A stretch of 64,000 bases of DNA from JAJDUF01 sp965238265 (lineage in GTDB: Bacteria; Chloroflexota; UBA11872; UBA12225; JAJDUF01): the NCBI GenBank assembly GCA_965238265.1, contig OZ250185.1, positions 3,348,001-3,412,000 of the forward strand, in the 5' to 3' direction. The notes beneath the pieces are model-generated. The model was not told the origin of the DNA and did not search any database. It saw nothing but the letters and a program-made list of their open reading frames with translations. Positions 1 through 8,156 of the stretch are shown piece by piece. The position numbers and the translations under genes were made by a program. Every line of letters starts with the position of its first letter. Positions within the stretch are counted from its first letter, which is position 1.

Positions 1-521
1 CCGCCGACCAGGAGATTGCCAATGAATAATCCCAACCTTTCGAGCGGGTGAAACAGGATTTCCAACGGCAGGAAGATGACGATATTGAGGAGGTTGAAGA
101 AGTCGTGAACGGTTGCTGCGGCAAAGGCCCGCCTGAATTCCCGTTTCTCGGCAACGTGCCCGAGACTAACCAGAGTATTGGTGATCGTCGTGCCGACATT
201 GGCCCCCATGACCATGGGCACGGCAATCACTACGGGCATGCCGCCCGCCACCAGCCCGACGATGATGGAGGTCACCGTACTGGACGACTGAATGAGGGCC
301 GTGGCCATGATGCCCACGAGCAAGCCTAGGAAGGGGTTCGTGGCAAACGCAAAAAGCTCCTGCGCCCGCTCGCCGGCAACGGACTTGAAGCCCGCGCCGA
401 TGAAACCCACGGCGAGAATCAACAGGTACACGAGCAACAGCACGCTCACCCATTGCCGTAGCGCGCTGCGTTGCCACGAGAGCTGAGTTTCCTCAACATG
501 CTGCGGTGGAGCCTCATTCAT
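1..521 (-). CDS. Na/Pi-cotransporter family protein, N-terminal part (runs off window)
   Basis: Membrane carrier of the PF02690 Na+/phosphate symporter family. Reading the minus strand from the ATG at 519-521 gives an open frame to the window edge (about 173 residues). The start has an AAAAGGA ribosome-binding site about 8 bases upstream. A first hydrophobic helix lies near residues 23-42. The family signature follows: an inverted-repeat QSSS element (ATALIQSSSTVTSIIVGLV) and then GANVGTTITNTLVSLGH, which form part of the substrate site in this family. Further helices continue to the edge. The 3' end is outside the window, so presence of a PhoU-like tail cannot be judged. Substrate (phosphate) is inferred from the family only. 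Confidence 0.85.
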   Translation of the reverse strand, partial: MNEAPPQHVEETQLSWQRSALRQWVSVLLLVYLLILAVGFIGAGFKSVAGERAQELFAFATNPFLGLLVGIMATALIQSSSTVTSIIVGLVAGGMPVVIAVPMVMGANVGTTITNTLVSLGHVAEKREFRRAFAAATVHDFFNLLNIVIFLPLEILFHPLERLGLFIGNLLVG

Positions 522-772
522 ACCAGGGTCCTTTTATGGAGGATATGCTGTGCGCCGAACGCGGATCGAGGGTTCTCTCGCCTACGGAATCACGCCTGAG
601 CGCAGGTAGGAGCGCTACAGCAATGGATAGCCTCGGGAGCGGCGCCGGAGGCGAGTATACCGGCGGCGGCAACCGGATTGTCCGGCAAATTCGGCGGCGT
701 ACCTACCTATTAATGGGAGTTGTCGGCTACACTACTAGCGTGAGCATACCTTGGGCAGCTCATTGATACCCC

Positions 773-1858
773 ATGGTGATAGAAACAGCGCCGTCCGAGC
801 CGTGGATTAGCCCCAGCGCACCGCAAGAGCTGCGCGCTCAAATGCGGCGCCCGATGCCGCTCGAAGGACCCCTTGAGGATGCGTTCGGGCGCCGTATTCG
901 CAATCTGCGGGTATCGCTCATTGATCGCTGTAACTTCCGTTGCACCTACTGCATGCCGGCCGAGGGCCTGGATTGGCTGCCACGCGACGAAATCTTGACC
1001 TTTGACGAGATCGAACGCCTGGTGCGCTTGGCTGTGACCTTGGGGATTGAGGAGATCCGCCTCACGGGCGGCGAGCCGACGTTGCGGCCCCGACTGCCGG
1101 AGTTGATCGCGCGGCTCTCGGCTATCTCCGGGCTGAAGAGCCTGGCCCTGACCACCAATGGCTTCTTACTCCGCAAGCTGGCCCCGGACCTGGCCGCAGC
1201 CGGCCTCACGCGCATCAACGTCAGTCTGGACACGTTAGACGCGCGGAAGTTCGCGGCCATCACGAGGCGGGACGCCATCAAAGAGGTGCTGGCGGGGTTG
1301 GCAGCGCTGGAGCAAGTCCCGAGCATCCACCCCATCAAGGTCAATGCGGTAGCCGTGCGCGGCTTCACCACTGCCGATGACATTCTCGCTTTTGCCGAGC
1401 TGGCCCGGCGGAAGCCCTACGTCATCCGCTTTATCGAGTTCATGCCCCTCGACGCCGATGGCCATTGGGACCGGCTGCAGGTCCTGAGTGGTGAGGAAAT
1501 CAAGCGCGTTATCGAGCCGGTCTATCCGCTCGCGCCGGTGCGGGTCGCTCCTAGTAGCACGGCCCGCGTGTACCGCTTCGCCGACGGCCGCGGCGAGATG
1601 GGCTTTATCAATCCCGTGAGCCAGCCGTTTTGCGCCTCCTGTGACCGCATTCGCCTCACCGCCGACGGACAGCTACGGACCTGCCTGTTCTCCATTGACG
1701 AGACTAATTTGCGCGGCCCCATGCGGATTGGCGCTTCCGACGGTGAATTGGAACTGCTCCTGCGCCACGCCATCTGGCGCAAAGAGTTGAAGCACCACAT
1801 CAACGAAGGCCCGGCCTTCAAGCATGCCTCACGCTCGATGTCGCAGATCGGCGGCTAA
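773..1858 (+). CDS. moaA: GTP 3',8-cyclase MoaA (molybdopterin biosynthesis)
   Basis: Radical SAM enzyme catalysing the first step of molybdenum cofactor synthesis, converting GTP to 3',8-cyclo-GTP. The N-terminal SAM cluster motif CNFRCTYC supplies C53, C57 and C60. The C-terminal second cluster is CASCDRIRLTADGQLRTC (C287, C290, C304), and the chain ends in the family's Gly-Gly tail (SQIGG). The SAM-binding LTGGEP is at about 97-102. Length (361) is slightly above the usual 330 because of an unrelated N-terminal extension of about 30 residues; a start further in cannot be excluded. No other moa gene is adjacent, so it stands alone here. Identification is firm. Confidence 0.95.
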   Translation: MVIETAPSEPWISPSAPQELRAQMRRPMPLEGPLEDAFGRRIRNLRVSLIDRCNFRCTYCMPAEGLDWLPRDEILTFDEIERLVRLAVTLGIEEIRLTGGEPTLRPRLPELIARLSAISGLKSLALTTNGFLLRKLAPDLAAAGLTRINVSLDTLDARKFAAITRRDAIKEVLAGLAALEQVPSIHPIKVNAVAVRGFTTADDILAFAELARRKPYVIRFIEFMPLDADGHWDRLQVLSGEEIKRVIEPVYPLAPVRVAPSSTARVYRFADGRGEMGFINPVSQPFCASCDRIRLTADGQLRTCLFSIDETNLRGPMRIGASDGELELLLRHAIWRKELKHHINEGPAFKHASRSMSQIGG

Positions 1859-1862
1859 CCCG

Positions 1863-2068
1863 AGTTCAGCTATCAGCCGTCAGTGTTCAGCCGTCAGCCG
1901 TCGGTGCGGCTTCCGCCGCATTCCAGGTGTCCGTCTCGCCCGCCCCTCCCGCGTCATTCCCGCGTCATTCCCGCGTGCGCGGGAATCCACCCGCCCCGCC
2001 GCCGGATTCCGGCCTGTGGCGGAGTGACAGCCCCCGGCTGACGGCTGAAAGCTGATAGCTGACGGCTG
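1863..2068. repeat. Long imperfect inverted repeat enclosing a REP-like palindrome
   Basis: The left arm (about 1863-1903) is built of TCAGCTATCAG / TCAGCCGTCAG units. The right arm (about 2034-2068) holds the same units inverted (CTGACGGCTGAAAGCTGATAGCTGACGG). Between them at about 1951-1989 is a doubled GTCATTCCCGCG followed by GTGCGCGGGAATCCA, a copy of the REP-like family found throughout the window. The element fills the convergent gap between moaA and the carbamoyltransferase cassette. Confidence 0.6.
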
Positions 2069-2076
2069 CTACCGGC

Positions 2077-2274
2077 CTAGAAGAGCGGATACATAAAGGG
2101 GGCAAGGGTCGTTGTCTGGGCCATGAACACGAGCGCTGCCAGCAGGAGCAGCAGCAGCAGCAGGGGAATGGCCCACCACAGCTTATGTGCCCACAGGAGT
2201 CCGAACAGCTCACCAACCGTCCCCAGCACCGCGCCGGTTTGCCCTAGCGCCCGCGATCCCTTGCCGCCTGACAT
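2077..2274 (-). CDS. DUF5989-like single-pass membrane protein, carbamoyltransferase partner
   Basis: A 65-residue protein with one strongly hydrophobic segment (about residues 31-53, leucine run) and a conserved C-terminus AQTTTLAPFMYPLF. Small proteins of this pattern, which I recognise as DUF5989, habitually sit beside NodU/CmcH-type carbamoyltransferases together with SxtJ-like membrane proteins. Here it lies 18 bp downstream of the carbamoyltransferase on the same strand and is last in the cassette. Function is unknown; a membrane-tethering or assembly role is only inference. Confidence 0.7.
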   Translation of the reverse strand: MSGGKGSRALGQTGAVLGTVGELFGLLWAHKLWWAIPLLLLLLLLAALVFMAQTTTLAPFMYPLF

Positions 2275-2292
2275 CGTTCCCTCGCCGCTCTA

Positions 2293-3999
2293 CTAGCGGG
2301 TAACTAGAAAGTCACCCAACACCAGCGCATCCAAGCCACTGCGCTCGAAGGTAGCAAGCGCGTCGGTGGGTGTGTTGACGATCGGCTCTCCACGCAGGTT
2401 GAAGCTCGTATTCAGAATCACCGGCAATCCGGTCGCGGCCGCAAACCGCTCAATCAAGCCGGCGTAGCGGGGATTGACCGCAGCATCCACCGTCTGCGGC
2501 CGAGCAGTGCCGTCAACGTGGGTGATCGCCGGGAGCCGCTCGCGCTGACTTGCCAGCACGTCCACGACGTACAACATGAACCGCGCCGGGTAAGCGGTTT
2601 TCGGCTCCGCCAGGTCGAAGTACCGGCCGGCGGCGGGCAGGGAAACGGACGGCGCAAAGGGCCGGAACGGTTCGCGGAGCTTGATCTTGCGATTCACGCG
2701 ATCTTTGATCGCTGCGCGCCGCGGATCGGCGATGATGGAGCGCGCGCCGAGGGCACGCGGGCCGTACTCGAACCGCCCCTGGAACCAGCCTAGCACCTGG
2801 CCTTGTGTCAACCGCTCGACAACCGCTTCCTGTACCGCCGCTGCGCGGCCCAAGTCCCGGTAGACCACGCCGGCCGCGTCGAGCGCCGCCCGTATTTCCC
2901 CTGGAGGGTACGACTGCCCCCAGTACGCATGATCCATCACGAACGTCCGTGGCCGTCCGAACACGGCATGCTGGGCCCACAGGGCAGCGCCCAGCGCGCC
3001 GCCGCTATCGCCGGCCGCCGGCTGAATAAACACCCGCTCGAAGGGGCCTTCACGGGCGATCCGACCGTTTGCCACGCTGTTGAGCGCAACTCCCCCGGCC
3101 AGGCAGAGGTTGGGCAGGCCCGTGCGGTCATAGAGATGCCAGGACATCGCCAGCATCGTCTCCTCACAGACCCGCTGAATACTCGCCGCCACGTCGGCGT
3201 AGTATGGCTCGACCCGCTCCTGCCAGGGATCGCGCGGCGGGCCGAAGAGCGCTACAAACTTGGGACTGTAGGTGCTCCGGAGCGATTGGTGGAAAGAAAA
3301 ATACGACATATCCAAGTATAGACCGCCATCCCGGTCAACCTGCACGACCTTGTGTACCTTGTCAACGTACCTGGGCCGGCCATAGGCAGCCAAGCCCATC
3401 ACTTTGTACTCGCCCTCGTTCACCTCGAATCCGAGCCAAGCAGTGAAGGCGCTATAGAGCAAGCCGAGCGAATGTGGGAAACGTAGCTCGTCCGTCAACC
3501 GCAACGTCGTACCCTCACCGACGCCCAAGGCGGCGGTCGTCCACTCGCCGACGCCGTCAACGGTCAGGACGGCCGCCGCCGCGAACGGCGAGCAATAGAA
3601 CGCACTCGCCGCATGGGACAGATGATGCTCGCAAAACAGGAGCCGCTCGCCGGGCAGCCCAAAGCGGCCCCGCAGCTTGGCCTTCACCCACAGACGATCC
3701 AGCAGCGAGGAGATCATCGCCTCGCGGAAGAAGCGCATTGACCGCGGCGCCGTAGCGACGGCACTCAGCAAGACCCGCTCGAATTTGAGCAGCGGCTTCT
3801 CGTAGAAGACCACACAGTCCAGATCGCCAGGTCGCAGGCCGGCCGTTGCCAAACAGAAGTCAATGGCCCGCTCCGGCCAGCGATTGTCGTGCTTGATCCG
3901 CGAAAAGCGCTCCTCTTCCGCTGCCGCGACAAGCTGGCCGTCAACCAACAGCGCCGCCGCGGCATCGTGGTAGAAGCAAGAGATACCGAGAATCCGCAT
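2293..3999 (-). CDS. NodU/CmcH-family O-carbamoyltransferase
   Basis: Transfers a carbamoyl group, normally from carbamoyl phosphate via carbamoyl-adenylate, to a hydroxyl of a natural product or sugar. The Kae1-like N-domain begins GISCFYHDAAAALL, followed by EEERFSRIKHD and the metal-site motif CEHHLSHAASAF. Later come GGVALNSVANG and the GDSGGALGAAL loop. The YrdC-like C-domain has GWFQGRFEYGPRALGARS, REPFRPFAPSV and NTSFNLRGEP. The frame stays open 19 codons further upstream, but the ATG at 3997-3999 matches the family start and overlaps the stop of the preceding gene as TGATG, indicating translational coupling. Length is 568 residues, usual for the family. Acceptor substrate is unknown. 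Confidence 0.9.
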   Translation of the reverse strand: MRILGISCFYHDAAAALLVDGQLVAAAEEERFSRIKHDNRWPERAIDFCLATAGLRPGDLDCVVFYEKPLLKFERVLLSAVATAPRSMRFFREAMISSLLDRLWVKAKLRGRFGLPGERLLFCEHHLSHAASAFYCSPFAAAAVLTVDGVGEWTTAALGVGEGTTLRLTDELRFPHSLGLLYSAFTAWLGFEVNEGEYKVMGLAAYGRPRYVDKVHKVVQVDRDGGLYLDMSYFSFHQSLRSTYSPKFVALFGPPRDPWQERVEPYYADVAASIQRVCEETMLAMSWHLYDRTGLPNLCLAGGVALNSVANGRIAREGPFERVFIQPAAGDSGGALGAALWAQHAVFGRPRTFVMDHAYWGQSYPPGEIRAALDAAGVVYRDLGRAAAVQEAVVERLTQGQVLGWFQGRFEYGPRALGARSIIADPRRAAIKDRVNRKIKLREPFRPFAPSVSLPAAGRYFDLAEPKTAYPARFMLYVVDVLASQRERLPAITHVDGTARPQTVDAAVNPRYAGLIERFAAATGLPVILNTSFNLRGEPIVNTPTDALATFERSGLDALVLGDFLVTR

Positions 4000-4409
4000 C
4001 AGAACTGGCGCCGCGCCCAGCGCTGGAGATCGGGCGGCTCCGACCGTCCCAGCCACACGGTCCGCCCGGTCGTCGAGCGACGCAAGCGCAACGGGTCACT
4101 GCGCCAGCGGAGCAGCACTCCGAGGGGAATGACGAGGAGCACGTACACCACGGAATACAGCACGCGCGCCTGCCACGTCGCGACGACGACGGCGAAACGT
4201 CGCCAGCGGCGCCAGCCGGCGCGGGGCGATCCACCGGCCCAAAAGAGGACAATGCCCCAGGCGCCGACCAGCGCCCCCAAGATCGCGCCGAGCAACTGCT
4301 GCCACCCGAAGCCGCGGCCACCAAAACCCCAGCTATCGGCGGCCAGCGCGGCGACGAGCAGCGCCAGCCCGGCCCCGGAGATCAGCAGGGATACCACCCT
4401 TCCGAACAT
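3999..4409 (-). CDS. SxtJ-like membrane protein with extra N-terminal membrane module
   Basis: A 136-residue membrane protein. Two hydrophobic segments (about residues 5-25 and 38-58) precede a third region around 83-101 (YSVVYVLLVIPLGVLLRW). That region plus the following DPLRLRR and late W-x-x-R pattern resembles SxtJ-type proteins that accompany NodU-like carbamoyltransferases. The N-terminal module is similar to the separate small protein encoded just upstream (shared GFGW-Q--G core), suggesting an internal duplication or fusion. Its stop overlaps the carbamoyltransferase start. Family assignment is moderate; function unknown. Confidence 0.6.
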   Translation of the reverse strand: MFGRVVSLLISGAGLALLVAALAADSWGFGGRGFGWQQLLGAILGALVGAWGIVLFWAGGSPRAGWRRWRRFAVVVATWQARVLYSVVYVLLVIPLGVLLRWRSDPLRLRRSTTGRTVWLGRSEPPDLQRWARRQF

Positions 4410-4464
4410 CGCCGCCCTACTCGGTCACTTCCCAGGCCCCACTCCCCGGCCATGGCGCGGGCGG

Positions 4465-4656
4465 CTACGCGCTGCGCGCTGCGGCTCGATAGACGTAGAC
4501 ACCTCCAGCTAAGAGGACCACGCCGGCGACGGTACCGACGATCTGTTTCCAGCCGAAGCCGGCTGCAGAAAAAGGCAGCACATCTGCGCCAACCGCGACG
4601 ATCAGCAAGATTGCCCCGACAACCATCAGCTCCACACCAACCGACTTACGCCCCAT
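4465..4656 (-). CDS. Small two-helix membrane protein
   Basis: A 63-residue protein with hydrophobic segments at about residues 9-27 and 37-57 separated by AAGFGWKQIVG. The same GFGW core and flanking Gly/Ala-rich helices occur in the N-terminal half of the next protein in the operon. It appears to be the first gene of the four-gene minus-strand carbamoyltransferase cassette, with 55 bp to the next. A purine-rich AGGAGGAGTTG stretch precedes the ATG. I do not recognise a named family. Confidence 0.6.
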   Translation of the reverse strand: MGRKSVGVELMVVGAILLIVAVGADVLPFSAAGFGWKQIVGTVAGVVLLAGGVYVYRAAARSA

Positions 4657-4741
4657 TTCAACTCCTCCTCCACACCAGGCCCACTACCACCCTCCAACCG
4701 CACTGCTCCCCGCACACCCGTTGCGCCGTACACAGGATGCG

Positions 4742-4775
4742 TTGACGGCAACCCACTGGGAGCATGGAATATAAT
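4742..4775 (+). promoter_or_regulatory. Candidate promoter for archease-rtcB
   Basis: The 330-bp divergent gap between the carbamoyltransferase cassette and archease contains no recognisable gene. It does contain a consensus TATAAT preceded by GGAA (4770-4775) and a TTGACG (4742-4747). The spacing between them is 22 bases, too long for an ordinary sigma-70 promoter, so the -10 box is the only convincing part. Confidence 0.3.
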
Positions 4776-4986
4776 GGTAAGTACGCCCCTCTGTGCAGGT
4801 CTCCCTTCAGACAACGTATACCTGCCAGAGATGGATACTCCGGCAGATTCACCGGCCCGATAGCCCGACAGTAGGATACTACCTTCCGCCCGACGCGGCC
4901 TCCCCCCGGCAACCACCGGTCGCGGGTGCAAGCAACGCCGGTGGCGTCTCTAGGCGAGGATAGCGACCGGTATCAGGCAGGCTGCC

Positions 4987-5433
4987 ATGAACAGGACGAC
5001 GGCGCGAGTGCCGGAACGGCCACCATTCGAGTACATCGAGCATCCGGCCGACGTGGGCATCCGTGTCTATGGCCGCGATCTCGCCACGCTCTTCACGCAT
5101 GCGGCCATGGGTCTCTGCTCGTTCATCACCGATACCGACACCGTCCTGGACCGGGAGATACGGCCGATCCGGGTCACGGCCCCGGACCGGGAGAGCCTGC
5201 TCGTAGCGTGGTTGAGCGAAGTGCTGTGGCTGATCGAGACCGAAGACCTGCTCTTTTCGCGCTTTACGATTGAGTCCCTCTCCGATACGGCGCTCGCGGC
5301 GCTTGCTCATGGCGAGACGGCAGACCCGCAGCGGCATCCCTATCGCGGCGCCGTCAAAGCGGTCACGTATCATCAGCTGGCTCTGCGCTGGCAGGCCGGC
5401 ACGTGGAGCACGAATATCATCTTTGACGTCTGA
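4987..5433 (+). CDS. Archease, activator of RtcB RNA ligase
   Basis: Archease (PF01951) accelerates guanylation and turnover of RtcB. The family pattern is visible: FEYIEHPADVGIRVYGRDL near residues 14-32, LFTHAAMGLCSF, an acidic centre (WLSEVLWLIETED) and the terminal VTYHQLALRW...IIFDV, whose final aspartate is conserved as a metal ligand. Length (148) is normal. It is 39 bp upstream of rtcB on the same strand, the arrangement seen in many bacteria and archaea, so the two are probably co-transcribed. Confidence 0.93.
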   Translation: MNRTTARVPERPPFEYIEHPADVGIRVYGRDLATLFTHAAMGLCSFITDTDTVLDREIRPIRVTAPDRESLLVAWLSEVLWLIETEDLLFSRFTIESLSDTALAALAHGETADPQRHPYRGAVKAVTYHQLALRWQAGTWSTNIIFDV

Positions 5434-5472
5434 GGCGAGCGCCAGCGCCACCGAGGAGGAAGGAGCACGACG

Positions 5473-7095
5473 ATGAGCCGACGTTCCGCGCGACGCCGCG
5501 GGCGCGGGCGGCGCCGTGGACGCGATCAGCGGCCCCCCATGGACATCCCGACCAAGTTCGAGCCGGTAGCCGGATTCCCGCCACCGCCAGCGCCCCAGGT
5601 GAGCGCTCCGGCCGACACGTGGCCGGTCGCCGTTGACGACTGGCGCTGGGATATCCCGGTGGGCGCCCAGGAGGGGATGCGCGTGCCGGGGCGGGTCTAT
5701 GCCAATGACACGCTGCGCGATCTGCTCCAGGGCGACGGCTCGGTGCGCCAGCTGGCCAACATGGCGACGCTGCCGGGGATTCTCGGCCGCGCCCTGGCGA
5801 TGCCCGACGTTCACCAGGGCTACGGAGCGCCTGTGGGCGGGGTCTTTGCCACCGACGCAGTGACCGGCGTCGTCTCCCCCGGCGCCTGCGGGTACGACAT
5901 CAACTGTGGGGTGCGGCTGTTGCGCGCCGACCTGAGCGAGGACGACCTGCGGGGCCGGCAAGATCGGCTGGCCGACGAGCTATTCAAGCAGCTACCGAGT
6001 GGGTTGGGGAAGGGCAGCGGCCTCAGCAAAGGCCAAGGCAAGCGTGAGCAGGCGCTGACACACGGCGCCCGCTGGGCAGTCCGGGCCGGGATGGGCTGGC
6101 CGGAAGACCTGGAGTATTGCGAGGCCGGGGGGCAGCTGCCGGGCGCCAATCCGGAGGACGTGAGCCGCCGAGCCTTCGAGCGCGGACTGGGCCGCATCCA
6201 ATCATTGGATCGTGGCAGCGGACAGCTTGGCTCGCTCGGCGCCGGCAATCACTTTGTCGAGGTCGGGGTCGTTGATGCCGTGGAAGACGGGGCGGCAGCC
6301 GCAGCTTTCGGACTCTCGCTGGGGCAAGTGGTCATCTGGATTCACACCGGCTCGCGCGGCCTCGGGCACCAAGTTTGCACCGACTACTTGCAGACGGCGC
6401 AGGTCGCCGGCGCGGCGTATGGGATCGAGCTGCCGGATCGCCAGCTTGCCTGCGTGCCGATCCGGTCCGAGGCCGGCCGGGCGTATCTCAGCGCGATGAC
6501 CGGCGCGGCCAACTTCGCCTGGGCCAACCGGCAGGTGCTGGCGCATTTGATCCGCGAGGGCTTTGCGGCGGTATTCGAGCAAGCGGCGGAGGCGCTGGGC
6601 CTGCACCCGGTCTACGATGTGGCGCACAACATCGCCAAGTTCGAGTCCCACCGCATCCCCGGAGAGCATGGACCATCGCAAAAGGTGCTCGTCCACCGCA
6701 AAGGGGCCACCCGCGCCTTTCCGGCCGAGCACGCCGAGCTACCGGACGCCTACCGTCCCGTAGGCCAGCCGGTGCTGGTGCCCGGCGACATGGGCCGCTA
6801 TTCGTATGTGCTCGTGGGCACGCCGCAGACGATGACCGAGACCTTCGGCTCGCTCTGCCACGGGGCCGGTCGCCGTATGTCCCGCGCGGCGGCCAAACGA
6901 GCCACCTCCGGCCAAGCGCTGGTAGCAGCCCTCCGGGAGCAGGGCATCATCGTCCGCGCCGGCTCCGTCCGCGGCGTCGCCGAAGAGGCCCCGGACGCCT
7001 ACAAGGATGCCTCCGAAGTGGTGGGTACCGCCGTCGGCGCCGGCCTCGCCCGGACCGTGGTCCGCACACGGCCGGTCGTCGTGATTAAGGGGTGA
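5473..7095 (+). CDS. rtcB: RtcB 3'-phosphate/5'-hydroxyl RNA ligase
   Basis: GTP- and Mn-dependent ligase joining 2',3'-cyclic-phosphate or 3'-phosphate ends to 5'-OH RNA in RNA repair or tRNA splicing. All active-site residues are present: D142 and C145 in GYDINCGVR, N259/H260 in GAGNHFVEV, H291 in IHTGSRGLGHQ, H385 in YDVAHNIAKFE and the guanylated histidine H463 in LCHGAGRRMS. The N-terminus is an unusual arginine-rich stretch (12 Arg in the first 20 residues) absent from typical RtcB, followed by a Pro-rich segment; the strong AGGAGGAAGGAG site before the ATG nevertheless supports this start. The arginine tail may aid RNA binding, which is inference. Confidence 0.95.
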   Translation: MSRRSARRRGRGRRRGRDQRPPMDIPTKFEPVAGFPPPPAPQVSAPADTWPVAVDDWRWDIPVGAQEGMRVPGRVYANDTLRDLLQGDGSVRQLANMATLPGILGRALAMPDVHQGYGAPVGGVFATDAVTGVVSPGACGYDINCGVRLLRADLSEDDLRGRQDRLADELFKQLPSGLGKGSGLSKGQGKREQALTHGARWAVRAGMGWPEDLEYCEAGGQLPGANPEDVSRRAFERGLGRIQSLDRGSGQLGSLGAGNHFVEVGVVDAVEDGAAAAAFGLSLGQVVIWIHTGSRGLGHQVCTDYLQTAQVAGAAYGIELPDRQLACVPIRSEAGRAYLSAMTGAANFAWANRQVLAHLIREGFAAVFEQAAEALGLHPVYDVAHNIAKFESHRIPGEHGPSQKVLVHRKGATRAFPAEHAELPDAYRPVGQPVLVPGDMGRYSYVLVGTPQTMTETFGSLCHGAGRRMSRAAAKRATSGQALVAALREQGIIVRAGSVRGVAEEAPDAYKDASEVVGTAVGAGLARTVVRTRPVVVIKG

Positions 7096-7105
7096 GTGGC
7101 GCTGG

Positions 7106-7145
7106 CCTCACCTCCGGCCCCCTCTCCAACTTGGTGGAGAGGGGA
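7106..7145. repeat. GGCCCC-hairpin intergenic repeat
   Basis: The hairpin CCCCTCTCCA-ACTTGG-TGGAGAGGGG lies just after the rtcB stop. It belongs to the window-wide family placed after many genes and could act as a transcription terminator or RNA stabiliser, though it has no following T-tract. Confidence 0.6.
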
Positions 7146-7169
7146 TGTGCGGCGGAGGCCGGTGCGGCC

Positions 7170-7199
7170 TTGTCGCTTTTTTATACGTTTGCGTATACT
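7170..7199 (+). promoter_or_regulatory. suf operon promoter with overlapping palindromic operator
   Basis: TTGTCG (7170-7175) and TATACT (7194-7199) are separated by 18 bases, an acceptable sigma-70 arrangement about 60 bp before sufC. Overlapping the -10 box is a perfect inverted repeat TATACG-TTTG-CGTATA (7182-7197). Its position would let a repressor block RNA polymerase, as expected for an iron- or redox-responsive regulator of an Fe-S operon. The regulator is not identifiable from sequence. Confidence 0.5.
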
Positions 7200-7256
7200 T
7201 AAGATGACCGTCAGCGGCATTCTTGGTACGGCGGCAGGGCAGGAGGAGCGATATAC

Positions 7257-8129
7257 ATGGCGGGCAATGGCGCTGCGTCGCCAACCTTGGTGATCGAGGG
7301 TTTGCACGCGGCTATTAATGGACAGGAAATCTTGCACGGGATCAACCTTTCCCTGAATAAGGGCGAGGTCCATGCCATCATGGGGCCGAACGGCTCCGGC
7401 AAGAGCACGCTGGCCTACGCTTTGATGGGCCACCCGACCTATGAAGTGACCCAAGGCCGCGTGCTGTTCAAGGGTGAAGACCTGCTGGAAATGGAGCCGG
7501 ACGAGCGGGCCAAGGCCGGCATCTTCCTGGCGTTTCAGTACCCGACCTCCATTCCGGGGATCAATATGGGGAACTTCCTCCGCCTGGCGGTGAAGGCGCG
7601 ATTTGGCGAGCAGCGAGCGCGTCAGTTCCGCAAGCTCCTCACGGAGAAGCTCCAGCTCTTGAAGATGGACCGCTCCTTCATGCGGCGGTATCTCAACGAT
7701 GGCTTTTCCGGGGGTGAGAAGAAACGCTCGGAAATCCTGCAGATGGCGCTGCTGGAGCCGGAGTTTGCCATTCTCGACGAGACCGATTCGGGGCTGGACA
7801 TTGACGCGCTGCGCGTCGTCGCCGACGGCGTGAACGCCCAGATGAGTCCCGATCTCGGCGTGCTGATCATCACTCACTACCAGCGGCTGTTGAACTACAT
7901 CGAGCCTGACTTTGTGCATGTGCTCCTCGGGGGACATTTGGTGCGGTCCGGCGGGCCGGAGCTGGCCTTGTATCTGGAGGAGCACGGCTACGATCCGCTC
8001 ATCAAGGAGGTTGCGTCGGACGCAGCCGAGGCAGACGGTATCGAGAGCGCGACCGAGATGCGCGAGCATAGCGTGGTCGGTGGGGATGAGCACGACCCCT
8101 TCCGGTCACATGGGCGTACTACCATCTAG
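7257..8129 (+). CDS. sufC: Fe-S cluster assembly ATPase SufC
   Basis: ABC-type ATPase that binds SufB and SufD to drive cluster assembly on the SufBCD scaffold. Walker A is GPNGSGKST (about residues 43-51), the signature is FSGGEKKRSE, Walker B plus the SufC-specific DETDSGLD follow, and the switch histidine is in IITHYQRLL. A strong AGGAGGAG site precedes the ATG. The protein (290 residues) carries a roughly 35-residue acidic C-terminal extension beyond the usual end near the EEHGYD motif. It is the first gene of the suf operon. Confidence 0.97.
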   Translation: MAGNGAASPTLVIEGLHAAINGQEILHGINLSLNKGEVHAIMGPNGSGKSTLAYALMGHPTYEVTQGRVLFKGEDLLEMEPDERAKAGIFLAFQYPTSIPGINMGNFLRLAVKARFGEQRARQFRKLLTEKLQLLKMDRSFMRRYLNDGFSGGEKKRSEILQMALLEPEFAILDETDSGLDIDALRVVADGVNAQMSPDLGVLIITHYQRLLNYIEPDFVHVLLGGHLVRSGGPELALYLEEHGYDPLIKEVASDAAEADGIESATEMREHSVVGGDEHDPFRSHGRTTI

Positions 8130-8156
8130 GCAGGGTAGCACTCAAGGAGTAAGAGC

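Noticed and set aside
166..477. Minus-strand 103-codon frame at the left edge
   Set aside because: Out of frame with the Na/Pi cotransporter, which is open to the window edge and has clear family motifs.
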